From Paenibacillus nasutitermitis (GTDB lineage: Bacteria; Bacillota; Bacilli; Paenibacillales; Paenibacillaceae): a stretch of 64,000 bases of DNA. Numbering within the stretch: position 1 is the stretch's first letter; each line of letters begins with the position of its first letter. The notes below the pieces were generated by a model. The model had not been told where the DNA came from. It saw nothing but the letters and a program-made list of their open reading frames with translations, and searched no databases. Where the stretch lies: the NCBI RefSeq assembly GCF_014641075.1, contig NZ_BMHP01000003.1, positions 744,001-808,000 on the forward strand, written 5' to 3'. This document shows positions 52,512 through 61,949 of this stretch, piece after piece. The position numbers and the translations under genes were made by a program.

Positions 52512-52906
52512 ATGACTCATTACATAATATCACCGATCCATGTAAGCGTCAACCAGAATGCGACTTTGCCCCAGTTCGATCAGCAATCCCATCTCGTTAA
52601 AGGAATACATCGTAACCTGGCCGCTTGTGCGAGCTTTTATCCCGGGACATGGCATATCAATTCAGGCGTAGCCCGCCCGTATCAGGCACTTGCTTGCGGA
52701 TGCTAAGAACAGCCCCGCGCCGCCACAAGCGCTCAAAAGGGGGAACAGTAAGGAGTTGCTGCCTTCCAAAAGCAGTAGAAACGGCTGACGGCATCCTTCA
52801 CGTTCGCGCACTCAAGTCCAAGCTAAAGAGCGGCTATCCGGGAAGAAGGATAGCCGCTCTTGTTTGAGATTGACGTCGCTTGATACTACCTGCAGGTTTC
52901 AATCGT
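52512..52906. other. Intergenic region with terminator of the SLH-repeat gene
   Basis: No gene was found in these 395 bp. AAGAGCGGCTATCC (52826-52839) and GGATAGCCGCTCTT (52848-52861) form a perfect 14-bp stem with an 8-base loop, about 45 bp past the end of the SLH-repeat gene, and serve as a strong, probably bidirectional terminator (TTTAG on the minus strand, GTTTGAG on the plus strand). The remaining sequence shows nothing recognisable. Confidence 0.65.
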
Positions 52907-55009
52907 TTATGACTGTGATGGATTATAGGTAACCGTATACGTGACCGTTGTCGTTTTTCCGAGACTATTGCTTGAAACGAGCTTGAACGTATTCGCTCCG
53001 GGAACCAATGTTACGTCCATGCTGCTGGAATAAACCAGTTTATCGTTTACATACACCTTGGGGCTGTAGTCGTTGTCATCGGAAACCGTCCAAGAGAGTG
53101 TAATCGTCTGCGACGTCGTTGTTTCCGGCGCATAGCCTAAGGTTAACCGCGGACCTTGGGGCTCGAACACGATATCATGTGATTCCTCGGTTATTTTGCC
53201 TAAGCTGTTGACCGCTTTGATCTTAATCGTGTTCATGCCAGGAGTCAGATTGACGGTTGTGCTGCTTCCATAAATCTGTTCTCCATTGATGTATACTTTT
53301 GGGGAGTAATCGTTTTTATCGGATACGCTCAAGGAAACCGTAACAGATTTCTTGCCGGTTGTCTGCGGAATATCTCCCACTTTCAACACCGGACCGCCAC
53401 TGGAAAACGTGATGGTTTTGGTGATTTCCGTTATTTTTCCCGGCTTGTTGACCGCTTTAACCGTAATCGTATTTGGACCCGGAGTCAGATTAACGGTCGT
53501 AGAGCTGCCGTACATCTGCTGCCCATTGACATATACCTTCGGACTGTAGTCGTTCCTGTCTTGTACATTCCAGGAGACCGTAATCGAATCCTTGTCCGTC
53601 GTGTCGGGGATCGGTTCCACGGTCAAGTTGGGAGCTCCCCCGTTTAATACGACTGTTTTGGTCACTTCCGTCGATTTGCCGGCACTATTGACCGCCCGGA
53701 ATGTAAAGATATTTGTACCTTCTTTTAGCGTCACGCTCGTGTTGCTGCCGTATAGCTGGTCACCGTTGAGGTAAACTTTGGGGCTGTAGTCGTTCTTATC
53801 CTGTACAGTCCAGCTCAGCGTCAGCGATTCCTTATCTGTTGTCGCCGGGACAATGCCTACGTTCAATACAGGACCGCCGCTTTGAAAAACAACATGTTTG
53901 ACAACTTCTGTCGATTTTCCAAAGCTGTTTTCGACGACTACTTTAATTTCGTTATCCCCTTCTTCAAGAGTAATCGTAGCTGTTGACCCGTATTGTCTCT
54001 CATCATTTATATAGACAACCGGACTTACATCATTTCCGTCTTTCACGGTCCAAGTGACCGTTATCGTTTTCTTGTCGGTTGTTTCCGGCACGCCTTTTAC
54101 TTCAATAGAAGGCGCGCCTTTTTCAAACTTGACCGTTTTTGTTACAGTCTGCGTCTTGCCTCCCGCCATGCGCGCAGATACGGTATACTTGTAGCTGCCT
54201 TCTTCCTCCAAACGGAAACCAACCCGGAATTGTCCTTGCACGACTTCGACTTCTTCGTTATTGATAAAGACCTTCGCACCTTTTGTTGCATCTCCGGAAA
54301 CATAAAAAGTCGGTGTCGATGTTGTTTCGGGCGCTTCAACGTTCAACGTGAGAGTCTGCTTGCTATCAGCCGCCGCGCCTTTGATCACACGGTAAAGGAG
54401 CGCGGCAGACTCTGCCCGCGTAACGGCCTTGCCCGGTTTGAACGTCCCGTCGTTATAGCCGCTTATCAGCTTATTTTCTACCGCCAATGCTACATAAGTA
54501 CGCATATTAGGTGAAATGTCGTCACCGTCATAAAAACGATTGATTACTCTCTCATCTTTCAACTCATCCGGTTGATAACCAAGAGCCTTAACGAGAGCAA
54601 CCGCAACATCCTCACGCGTCGCTTTTCCAGTCGGGTCAAAGAAGGCTTTGCCGGACGGCGGATAATAACCGGTGAGAAATTCTTTCGCGGCCTCTATGGA
54701 TGTATAAGACCATCTGGTCTTCGAGACATCGGCAAATGTCGAAGACGGGCTGCTTGCCGGCAGCTCCAAGTAAAACGCACGTGTAATAAGGACGGCGAAT
54801 TCTTCCCGTGTTACCGTATTGTTCGGTTTGAACGTATTGTCGGTATACCCTTTGACAAGTCCAAGCTGAGCCATACTGTTAATCTCTTCTTCTGCCCAGA
54901 ACGTACCGCCCACGTCTTTAAACGAATTGTCCGCAAATGAATCGTTCGGAAATGCAAAAATAGCGGCCAGCAGCAATACGGCGGCTATACTCCCTAACCA
55001 TTTTTTCAT
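52907..55009 (-). CDS. Secreted SLH surface protein with six 80-residue Ig-like repeats
   Basis: Cell-wall-bound protein of 700 residues. The signal peptide is MKKWLGSIAAVLLLAAIFAF, cleaved near SFA-DNS. Three SLH motifs come first (about 29-205: SFKDVGGTFWAEEEINSMAQ, TFADVSKTRWSYTSIEAAKE, DISPNMRTYVALAVENKLIS). Six repeats of about 80 residues follow to the end, with the pattern P-TTDK-S-T-SW-V-D-NDYSPKVY-NG-Q-YGSS, then VNL-PG-NTI and AVN-GK-TE-TKT. They resemble bacterial Ig-like or cadherin-type beta-sandwiches of spore and surface proteins. N-terminal SLH and C-terminal repeats give a rod projecting from the wall. There is no catalytic domain, so an adhesive or structural role is the likely one, by inference. 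It has its own terminator and stands alone. Confidence 0.9.
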   Translation of the reverse strand: MKKWLGSIAAVLLLAAIFAFPNDSFADNSFKDVGGTFWAEEEINSMAQLGLVKGYTDNTFKPNNTVTREEFAVLITRAFYLELPASSPSSTFADVSKTRWSYTSIEAAKEFLTGYYPPSGKAFFDPTGKATREDVAVALVKALGYQPDELKDERVINRFYDGDDISPNMRTYVALAVENKLISGYNDGTFKPGKAVTRAESAALLYRVIKGAAADSKQTLTLNVEAPETTSTPTFYVSGDATKGAKVFINNEEVEVVQGQFRVGFRLEEEGSYKYTVSARMAGGKTQTVTKTVKFEKGAPSIEVKGVPETTDKKTITVTWTVKDGNDVSPVVYINDERQYGSTATITLEEGDNEIKVVVENSFGKSTEVVKHVVFQSGGPVLNVGIVPATTDKESLTLSWTVQDKNDYSPKVYLNGDQLYGSNTSVTLKEGTNIFTFRAVNSAGKSTEVTKTVVLNGGAPNLTVEPIPDTTDKDSITVSWNVQDRNDYSPKVYVNGQQMYGSSTTVNLTPGPNTITVKAVNKPGKITEITKTITFSSGGPVLKVGDIPQTTGKKSVTVSLSVSDKNDYSPKVYINGEQIYGSSTTVNLTPGMNTIKIKAVNSLGKITEESHDIVFEPQGPRLTLGYAPETTTSQTITLSWTVSDDNDYSPKVYVNDKLVYSSSMDVTLVPGANTFKLVSSNSLGKTTTVTYTVTYNPSQS
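52910..54352. repeat. Six in-frame 240-bp repeats
   Basis: Units of about 240 bp begin near 52910, 53150, 53390, 53630, 53870 and 54110. The four central units share long identical words such as those encoding NDYSPKVY; the unit next to the SLH domains is most diverged. Confidence 0.85.
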
Positions 55010-55395
55010 ACTCTACAACACTCCCCGTTATTCTATATTCGTACATAGGTAAATAGTTTTATGTACAATAGAACTAATATAGCAAATCATTTTCGAGAAT
55101 AATGTCGAATAAAGTCGATTATAAGGAAATATTTATAGAAATTGCAACAACTAAATGCCCAGCGGCTTTTGTTATTCCAAACAAGAAGAAACGGATAACG
55201 CCGTCCTTTGCGGCATAGCCAAGTTTCTTCTCTTTGAATGATAGAGAAAGGATGACGAAAATTTATACTTTCCTATAATTAAAAAAAGGTCTCCTTAGTA
55301 AGAGACCTGAATGTGACTCTGCGCGAACTATTCAATTACCTTTACAATCTATCCGCTTAACATGATCTACTAAAAGTCCGGTGATTCATTCAGGC
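55010..55395. other. Intergenic region with terminator of the rhamnoside locus
   Basis: On the minus strand AGGTCTC (55308-55302) and GAGACCT (55293-55287) flank an 8-base loop and are followed by seven T (to 55281), a clear intrinsic terminator about 90 bp past the first GH78-type gene. The part near 55010-55090 is A+T-rich leader of the SLH gene and contains the inverted repeat GTACAT-N14-ATGTAC. No gene was found. Confidence 0.7.
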
Positions 55396-57498
55396 TTACG
55401 CATGGACATCACCCCTTCCCAATTCGATCTCATATTCATAAGACGGTGAGGTCAGGAGCAACTCATATTCATCCCCGCCTACAGCCGTCAATTCCCCTGC
55501 GTTGACAATTGGCCTGCCCGCGCATTTAAATTTCAGCACGCCAATACCCGAGTCATTCGCAGTCACTCGAATACGCCAAGCATCCATGTATACGGCGATC
55601 TCTCCATCTGGAGTCGGCACCTTCCCCTCGATCCATTCGAGTCCGCACAGCTTCGGCTCTACTTGATAACGGGAGTACCCGGGTTCTGTAGGCTTGACGC
55701 CCAACATATATTTCCCGATCAGGTAGATCGGCGCAGCCCCCCATGCATGGCACAAGCTCTTGCGGAACTTGTCGCCGTACATATCGTATTGCCGCTCAGC
55801 GGGTATGGCGGGGTCGTATTCTTCCCAGAAGGTTGTAGCCCCCAGATCGAGCATCCCGCCCCAATACTCGCGAACCTCCTGGAACACATAGTCATGCTCG
55901 CCGAGCAGGCAAAGCGCATCCAGTTCATAAAAACGCATGAACGGCGTATTGATCTTTTGCACTGCATCGTTCTTCAGCACTTTTTCACGCACAGCCTCCC
56001 GCTGCCCTTCATCCAAATAATGAAATCGGGTTGCGAAAATGTTCGGGTACTTTAGAAGCTGCCTGTTTAATTCTCCTTCATACCGGCCATGAATCAAACC
56101 GCCCTGTTCATCGTCCCAAAATAATCGGTATATGGTTTCGCGGAGCCGTCCGGTTAGCTTGCCATATCTTGCTTCACCCTCGCTGTCCCCGACTTCTCCC
56201 GCGAACAAAGCCGCTGCTTCAAGGCTCCGGCAAAACAGAAGCTGCTCGGCTGCCAGCTCTCCGCGCCGTTCCATGGGTGCCCAATCAATGAATACCCAGT
56301 CCTCCGGATATCCTTCCAACATGCCCGCTTCATTGCGCCGGTTCAGGCAAAATTCCATCAATGATACCAGTTTCGGATAACAGGACCGAACAAACGCAAG
56401 ATCGCCGGTATACAGATAATAATCGTGGACGCTCAAAAACCAGTACAACGTATAGTCCATAATTGTATTGATATGAATTTCCACAGGCTCTTTGCCCCGA
56501 AGCGCAATCATCGTCCGCTTGGCGACGTCCTGTTCAAAGAACGAATAATTGTTAATGAGAAAGCCGAGATTCGCGTCCCCGCTCCACACCCACCGGTCCC
56601 GCTTCATACCGTCGTAGAGGAACTCCCGCATATTAATGTGCAGGGTATGCGCCGACATCTCCCAAATCTCATTAAGCCGCGGATCGGAGCAGCGGAATTC
56701 GCCTCGCCGTTCCATCGGCAAATATTCGTACCGGTGTTCGATCTGCGCATAAGAAATGCCCGGATCCGTTTTGATCTGGATATAACGAAAAGCCCGAGTA
56801 ACCGATGTAGTGCGATCCAGAGGCTCGGCGCTATTCACGGCCAACGTATCGAACGTCTCCGCTCCCTCCCCCGCCATCGCTTCCTCAAGCGATTCGCCAT
56901 AATACAAATGAATGCCGCCTTGACCTGAGGCCTCCAGAAAGCTAACGGTTCCGAACGTTTCCCGGCCAAAATCGACGATAACCCCCCCGTCAATATTCGT
57001 AACGGCAGCGGGCTGACGCGTTTCATAGGAGAACGGAAAAGCTGCCGGAGGCTGCTCAATATGGTGGAAGGTCCATGATGCAACAGGTACCCATTTGCCG
57101 TTCAACGCGGTTACCTCCCACGTTCCGTCCGTTCCGCAAGTCGCTCCGGAAGCATACATAGCGGGAATTTCACGGTCATTATATACATTCACCGTCAATT
57201 CATGCCTGCCGGCAGGAATATGCACCGACGTGATTGGTGTCTTCTTGTAAGGAATCGGAGTCATGCTGCCGTCCATGAGCAGAACAAACTCGCCTTGCAC
57301 CGATAAGGTCAACAGCTCCGGTTCCGTCAAGTCGAACGTCTTGCGGAATTTGACGCTCGTATAGGCAGCATCGAGCCGCCAAGAAGGCGGGCATATGTAG
57401 CCTCTGAACTGCCGGAGGACGGATACCTTCTGATGAAGCCATATTTCATAATCGTCCGGATACCAGATCCAAGTAGCCCGTTGGAGGTGGTCCTGCAT
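55396..57498 (-). CDS. GH78-type alpha-L-rhamnosidase-like protein
   Basis: Cytoplasmic protein of 700 residues, GGGAGAG upstream of the ATG. An N-terminal beta domain (ATWIWYPDDYEIW, FRKTFDLTEPELLTLSVQGEF) is followed by a linker domain (GGVIVDFGRETFGTVSFLEA), the alpha6/alpha6 barrel (about 265-590) and a C-terminal beta-sandwich (YSRYQVEPKLCGLEWIEGKVPTP split around a short loop). The barrel carries YDGMKRDRWVWSGD where classical GH78 enzymes have DCPQRDERxGWxGD, so the usual catalytic Glu after RD is absent. Either this is a GH78 side group with another acid, or a related activity. It follows the larger rhamnosidase gene by 170 bp and precedes a terminator, closing the locus. Confidence 0.82.
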   Translation of the reverse strand: MQDHLQRATWIWYPDDYEIWLHQKVSVLRQFRGYICPPSWRLDAAYTSVKFRKTFDLTEPELLTLSVQGEFVLLMDGSMTPIPYKKTPITSVHIPAGRHELTVNVYNDREIPAMYASGATCGTDGTWEVTALNGKWVPVASWTFHHIEQPPAAFPFSYETRQPAAVTNIDGGVIVDFGRETFGTVSFLEASGQGGIHLYYGESLEEAMAGEGAETFDTLAVNSAEPLDRTTSVTRAFRYIQIKTDPGISYAQIEHRYEYLPMERRGEFRCSDPRLNEIWEMSAHTLHINMREFLYDGMKRDRWVWSGDANLGFLINNYSFFEQDVAKRTMIALRGKEPVEIHINTIMDYTLYWFLSVHDYYLYTGDLAFVRSCYPKLVSLMEFCLNRRNEAGMLEGYPEDWVFIDWAPMERRGELAAEQLLFCRSLEAAALFAGEVGDSEGEARYGKLTGRLRETIYRLFWDDEQGGLIHGRYEGELNRQLLKYPNIFATRFHYLDEGQREAVREKVLKNDAVQKINTPFMRFYELDALCLLGEHDYVFQEVREYWGGMLDLGATTFWEEYDPAIPAERQYDMYGDKFRKSLCHAWGAAPIYLIGKYMLGVKPTEPGYSRYQVEPKLCGLEWIEGKVPTPDGEIAVYMDAWRIRVTANDSGIGVLKFKCAGRPIVNAGELTAVGGDEYELLLTSPSYEYEIELGRGDVHA

Positions 57499-57668
57499 TT
57501 GTTCTCTCTCCCTTCATGCTAATTCGTTTCGCAGGCGCTTTGGATAGACTGGCATTGCGTTCGCCTAGCTCCTTTAGATCGTATTCCGGCAGACGTTCGG
57601 TTTTACCCCGGCGGAGGGTGGCCCCTTCAGCTTCTCGATATCCCAAGGGCCTCCCTCGGACCCTGGCC

Positions 57669-60600
57669 TTACCATGTCGCCACCTTGAACTCGTAGCGGC
57701 CGGAGCCGATCCGGAAATACGCCGCCCAGACGTCGCGGCGGATGAACGTCCATCCGTCCCTCGCCGCGTCGTCGTCTTGCGCGTGCGCGACGATCGGCAT
57801 CCCGTCAATGCGGATTTCCGCGTCCGCCTGCGCGGGAAGCCGAAGTTCCGCCGAGGTGTTCGCCGGAACTTCCACGCGCAGCGACAAGCCGTCGTCCGCG
57901 ATGCTCCAATCACTTTCGATTCGGCCGTAGAGGCTGTCGTACCGGCAAGCCGCGGACGAGATCCCTCCGCCGGGGAGCGGCCGGATGCGGAACGAACGGA
58001 ACCCTGCTTCTTGATCGTCCAAGTCGATGCCAACCAGGTAACGGTAGATCCACTCGCCCACCGAACCGAGCGCGTAATGGTTAAAGGAGTTCATCTCGGG
58101 ATCCTGGAACCCGCGCTCCTCGTTCCAGCCGTCCCAACGTTCCCAGATCGTCGTCGCACCGTTCATTACCGGGTACAGCCAGGACGGGAACGTCTCTTGA
58201 AGCAGCAGCCGATAGGCTGTTGCCGTCTCGCCGTACTCGGATAGCAGCGGTAAAATGTAGGAAACGCCCATGAATCCCGTCGTCATATGCCAATCCCGCT
58301 GCCGGATGTTGTCGACGAGCCGGCGCAGAGCTGCGCGCTCCATCTCTTTCGGCAGCAAGCCGATCATAAGCGCCAGCACGTAAGCCGTCTGCGTCTCGCT
58401 CTCGACGAGCCCGTCTTCCCGGACGAACCGCGCTTGGAACGACCGCTTCAGCCCCTCGAACAGTTCCTCGTAACGAACAGCATCTTCCTCCCTGCCGATC
58501 TCTCCCGCCATCCGCGCCATGAGCCGCACGCTATAAGCGAAGAACGCCGCGTTGATGAGCGCGCGCGGCGTCTCCGCCCCGAAGCTCAGATGGTCGCCGA
58601 AGCTTTCCGACCGCCGCACCAGGTTCTCGTCGCTGTCGTTCTCCATCCAGACGATCCAGCGGGCCATCGCCTCGTAATTCGATTCGATCGTTCTCTTATC
58701 ACCGTATACCCGATATAACGTCCAAGGCAGAATGACGCCGCCGTCGGCGAAGAACACATGGCCTCTGCCGAAGTGCTCGACGAACGGAGCGACGTCCGGC
58801 ATCGCGCCGTCTTCGCCTTGCGCGTCGCGAATGTCGGCCATCCACTTGCCGTAGAAGCTCGCACAGTTCATATTGTAGGTGGCCGTCCGGGCGAAAGCAT
58901 GGGCGTCGCCCGTCCAGCCGAGCCGTTCGTCCCGCTGCGGGCAATCGAGCGGAACGCCGAAGAAGTTGCCCCGCTGGCTCCACTTCACGTTGTCCATCAA
59001 CCGGTTGAGCAGCGCGTGCGACGTATGGACTTCCGACGTCTCTTCGGCGGTGGAGCGCACGACAATTCCCGCGATGCGGTCTGTCGTCAGCTCGCCGTCG
59101 GGATATCCTTCGATCTCGACGTATTGGAAGCCATGATACGTAAATCGCGGCTCGTATTGCTCCTCGGCCGCTCCTCTGGCAATGTAGACGTCCGTCTGCT
59201 TGGCGGTACGAAGGTTCACCCGGTACAACCGGTCCTCCCGCTCCAACCGCTCCGCGTAACGAAGCGTGATCGTCCGGCCGGATTCCGCGCCGGTCACTTT
59301 CAGCCGAAGCCATCCGACCATGTTCTGGCCCATGTCGACGATATAACGACCCTCGCCGACGCGACGGACGGAACGGGGAGCAAGCTCGTCGACCGCGCGG
59401 ATCGCGGGTCCTTGCTGCGCCGTCATCCGCCCGCCGGGGCCTTCCTCGAAGAACGCCGTGGATTGAAGTTCCGGCGCAGACGCGAAAGAAGCTCTCTCCA
59501 GCCGGGCATCGTACGTCTCGCCCATGTAGATATCCGCGGAGACGATCGGGCTTAGCGCGGCGTACCACTCTTCGTCCGTGCCGATCGTCTCGCTCGTGCC
59601 GTCCGCATAGTCGATTCGCAATTGCGCTCGGCAAGCGACCTTTTTTCCGTAATGGTAAGGGCCGCATATCCCCAGATGGCCGGCGTACCAACCGGAGCCG
59701 ACATCGGCTTCCAGCGTGTTGTCGCCCTCCCGAAGCATCGACGCGACATCGTAAACCTGGTACGGAATGCGAGTACGGTAATCCGTCCAACCGGGCGCAA
59801 AAACGTCGTTGCCGATCGGGACGCCGTTCATGCGGCTTTGATAGATTCCGAGAGCGGAAATATACAGCCTCGCGCCCGCCACGGGTTTCTCGACCCGGAA
59901 AGCGCGACCGAGAACCGGACATGGGCCGTAAGCGGTATTGACCGGGTAGTGGATGCGTTTGTAGACGCTCCAGTCCCCTTCACCGAACGCGCCGATCTTC
60001 GCGGGGGCTCGCCACCCGGCTCCCTCTCCCGTCGAATCGGGTGACGTCCAATCCTCTTGCGGAGAGTCCGAAGCTAGCCAATCGCCCTCTCCTCCGTAGG
60101 TACGAACGCTCCCGTCTGGATACGTAAGCCGCAGCGTCGCGACGAGCCCTGGCCTTTCCCCGTCCGCAGCGCACGCCACGACGTTCCTCCCTTGCCGCAG
60201 CAAGCCCGCCACGTCCAGCACGACCGATTGAAGGTAAGGATAATAGAGTCCCTCGTCGTGTTCGTTTACATAAATATAGAGGGAATCCGCCGCGAAGACG
60301 TGCAGCTTCGCCTCGGCCGGCAGTCCTTCGTCCCCGATCTCGAAAACGAGCCGGAAATAGCGCTTCCCGCGGTCGTCGCCGGATTTCTCGCCAGTGCCGC
60401 TCCCGGACCCGCTCTCCGCGTCTGCCTTCTTGGCGCCTGCAGTTTCCTCGGCGTTAACCGCCCGATCCCAGAGCACCGGCACGCCCTTCAGCAGATCCGG
60501 TTCCGGCTGCGGTTCCGGTAAGAACGGGGCGGTGATCCACCGCCCGGTCCATTCCTCCTGCCTCAGCAAACCCATTTCCCAATAACCGGTATCGCTCCAT

Positions 60601-60902
60601 TCGCTTTCGTTGCCGTCTCTATCCCAGACTTTCGTTTTCCAATAGTAACGCGTCTCCGATCGCAACTCGCATCCGCCGTATGCGATATGCTGCGAATCGC
60701 GGGACTCGACGCGGCCGCTGTCCCAGCAGTCGCCGATAACCCGCTCCAGCCCCTCGCGGCTGACGGACACCAGAACGCGATATGCGGTCTGGTATTCGCC
60801 CCTTCGATTGGATTGCAGTTGCCAGCTAAACGCCGGACGCGCGTTGTCGATACCGATCGGACTCGTTTCGTAATCGACGGTCATTTTGCCTACAGTAATC
60901 AT
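57669..60902 (-). CDS. GH78 alpha-L-rhamnosidase
   Basis: Cytoplasmic exo-rhamnosidase of 1077 residues; the ATG at 60902 follows AGAGAGGGA. The full classical order is present: N-terminal Ig-like domain (NARPAFSWQLQSNRRGEYQT), a beta domain of the CBM67/Bac_rhamnosid_N type (about 275-480, FRVEKPVAGARLYISALGIY), the alpha6/alpha6 barrel and a C-terminal beta-sandwich. The active-site motif DCPQRDERLGWTGD near residue 657 contains the Asp and Glu residues needed for inversion, and ATTIWERWDGWNEERG lies further down the barrel. It should cleave terminal alpha-L-rhamnose from imported glycans. The gene is visibly G+C-rich. It is 22 bp downstream of the isomerase/epimerase gene. Confidence 0.94.
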   Translation of the reverse strand: MITVGKMTVDYETSPIGIDNARPAFSWQLQSNRRGEYQTAYRVLVSVSREGLERVIGDCWDSGRVESRDSQHIAYGGCELRSETRYYWKTKVWDRDGNESEWSDTGYWEMGLLRQEEWTGRWITAPFLPEPQPEPDLLKGVPVLWDRAVNAEETAGAKKADAESGSGSGTGEKSGDDRGKRYFRLVFEIGDEGLPAEAKLHVFAADSLYIYVNEHDEGLYYPYLQSVVLDVAGLLRQGRNVVACAADGERPGLVATLRLTYPDGSVRTYGGEGDWLASDSPQEDWTSPDSTGEGAGWRAPAKIGAFGEGDWSVYKRIHYPVNTAYGPCPVLGRAFRVEKPVAGARLYISALGIYQSRMNGVPIGNDVFAPGWTDYRTRIPYQVYDVASMLREGDNTLEADVGSGWYAGHLGICGPYHYGKKVACRAQLRIDYADGTSETIGTDEEWYAALSPIVSADIYMGETYDARLERASFASAPELQSTAFFEEGPGGRMTAQQGPAIRAVDELAPRSVRRVGEGRYIVDMGQNMVGWLRLKVTGAESGRTITLRYAERLEREDRLYRVNLRTAKQTDVYIARGAAEEQYEPRFTYHGFQYVEIEGYPDGELTTDRIAGIVVRSTAEETSEVHTSHALLNRLMDNVKWSQRGNFFGVPLDCPQRDERLGWTGDAHAFARTATYNMNCASFYGKWMADIRDAQGEDGAMPDVAPFVEHFGRGHVFFADGGVILPWTLYRVYGDKRTIESNYEAMARWIVWMENDSDENLVRRSESFGDHLSFGAETPRALINAAFFAYSVRLMARMAGEIGREEDAVRYEELFEGLKRSFQARFVREDGLVESETQTAYVLALMIGLLPKEMERAALRRLVDNIRQRDWHMTTGFMGVSYILPLLSEYGETATAYRLLLQETFPSWLYPVMNGATTIWERWDGWNEERGFQDPEMNSFNHYALGSVGEWIYRYLVGIDLDDQEAGFRSFRIRPLPGGGISSAACRYDSLYGRIESDWSIADDGLSLRVEVPANTSAELRLPAQADAEIRIDGMPIVAHAQDDDAARDGWTFIRRDVWAAYFRIGSGRYEFKVATW

Positions 60903-60924
60903 GATGTCCCTCTCTTCCTGCCGA

Positions 60925-61911
60925 TCAACGATCCAGCGACAGCAGCAGCCTGCGCAGATAAGCGGTAATCTCCGGCGACTTGCCACCTTTCAGCAACGCC
61001 TCGATCTCTCCGGACGGAATCGCGTCCACGAGACGGACGAACGCTTCCATCGCGTTGACCCCTTCCCGCACCGCTTCCAATCCGTCTTCCCGGTACGGAT
61101 ATTGGTCGATCGACAGCCAGCCGTCGTAGCCGGTCCGCTTCAGCCAATAGAAAAACTCCAGCGTCTCGATCGTATGGATGCTGCCCACAATCATGTCATC
61201 GTCCCAATGGCGAAAGTTGTCGTTCATGTGGACGTGGAACAGCCGGTTGCCGTACTTCTTCAGCAGCGCGACCGATTCGGCCGGCGTCTCGTAAGCGTTC
61301 AGCGAGTGTCCGAAGTCGATCGTCACGCCGACGTTGTCCGCGCCGGTCTCCTGGGCCATGAGAATAGACACGGCCGCCGTGCTCAGGTAGCTGTGGGTGC
61401 GCGGCTCCTTGGGCTTGTATTCCAGGCTGATTTTTACGTCCGGCCGATAGCGGCTCACTTCCTTCAGCCCCTCCGCAAACCAATCGCGTTCCTCGATGTA
61501 ATCGGCCTGGAACAGGTAGTCGTAGCCGTCTTGGCCGGGCCAGAGCGAGATGAGATTCCCTCCCAGTTCCGTCGCGGCGTCGATCATTTCTTTCGTATGG
61601 GCGACGGCTTCCCTGCGAACGGCCGGATCCTTGGCCGCGAAGCTGCCGTATTTCCATTTCATCTGGCCGAAATGATCGGGAATGATCGAGACGAGCTTCA
61701 ACTCGTGATGCTCCAGAAGGACCTTAAGTTCCTTCACGTTGTTCTCCGTCACGTGCCAGGTGCCGATCAGCTCGACGCCCGTTATCTGGGGAATTCGCAC
61801 GGCCCGCTCGAACAATTCGGAAATGGCGAACGGTCTGTCGTAGCCGCCGGTCACGTAACGATCCGAGCAGCTGCCTACATTCGATAAAATGACGGAATAT
61901 TGCGACTTCAT
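60925..61911 (-). CDS. TIM-barrel sugar isomerase/epimerase (xylose-isomerase-like)
   Basis: Cytoplasmic metal-dependent sugar isomerase or epimerase of 328 residues, AGGAGTG upstream. The AP-endonuclease-2-like TIM barrel shows the expected ligand positions: ISLEYKPKEPR (Glu), GVTIDFGHSLNAYE (Asp, His), LFHVHMNDNFRHWDDD (His, Asp) and GWLSIDQYPYR (Asp). Members of the family include D-tagatose-3-epimerase-like enzymes and Pseudomonas-type L-rhamnose isomerase. Because two rhamnosidase-type genes follow, an L-rhamnose isomerase or a sugar epimerase acting on the released sugar is plausible. The exact reaction cannot be read from sequence. It lies 22 bp upstream of the GH78 gene and 38 bp after the SGNH gene, in one operon. 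Confidence 0.85.
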   Translation of the reverse strand: MKSQYSVILSNVGSCSDRYVTGGYDRPFAISELFERAVRIPQITGVELIGTWHVTENNVKELKVLLEHHELKLVSIIPDHFGQMKWKYGSFAAKDPAVRREAVAHTKEMIDAATELGGNLISLWPGQDGYDYLFQADYIEERDWFAEGLKEVSRYRPDVKISLEYKPKEPRTHSYLSTAAVSILMAQETGADNVGVTIDFGHSLNAYETPAESVALLKKYGNRLFHVHMNDNFRHWDDDMIVGSIHTIETLEFFYWLKRTGYDGWLSIDQYPYREDGLEAVREGVNAMEAFVRLVDAIPSGEIEALLKGGKSPEITAYLRRLLLSLDR

Positions 61912-61949
61912 TGCAGATCACTCCTCATATGCGATTCTCGATTCTTTGC

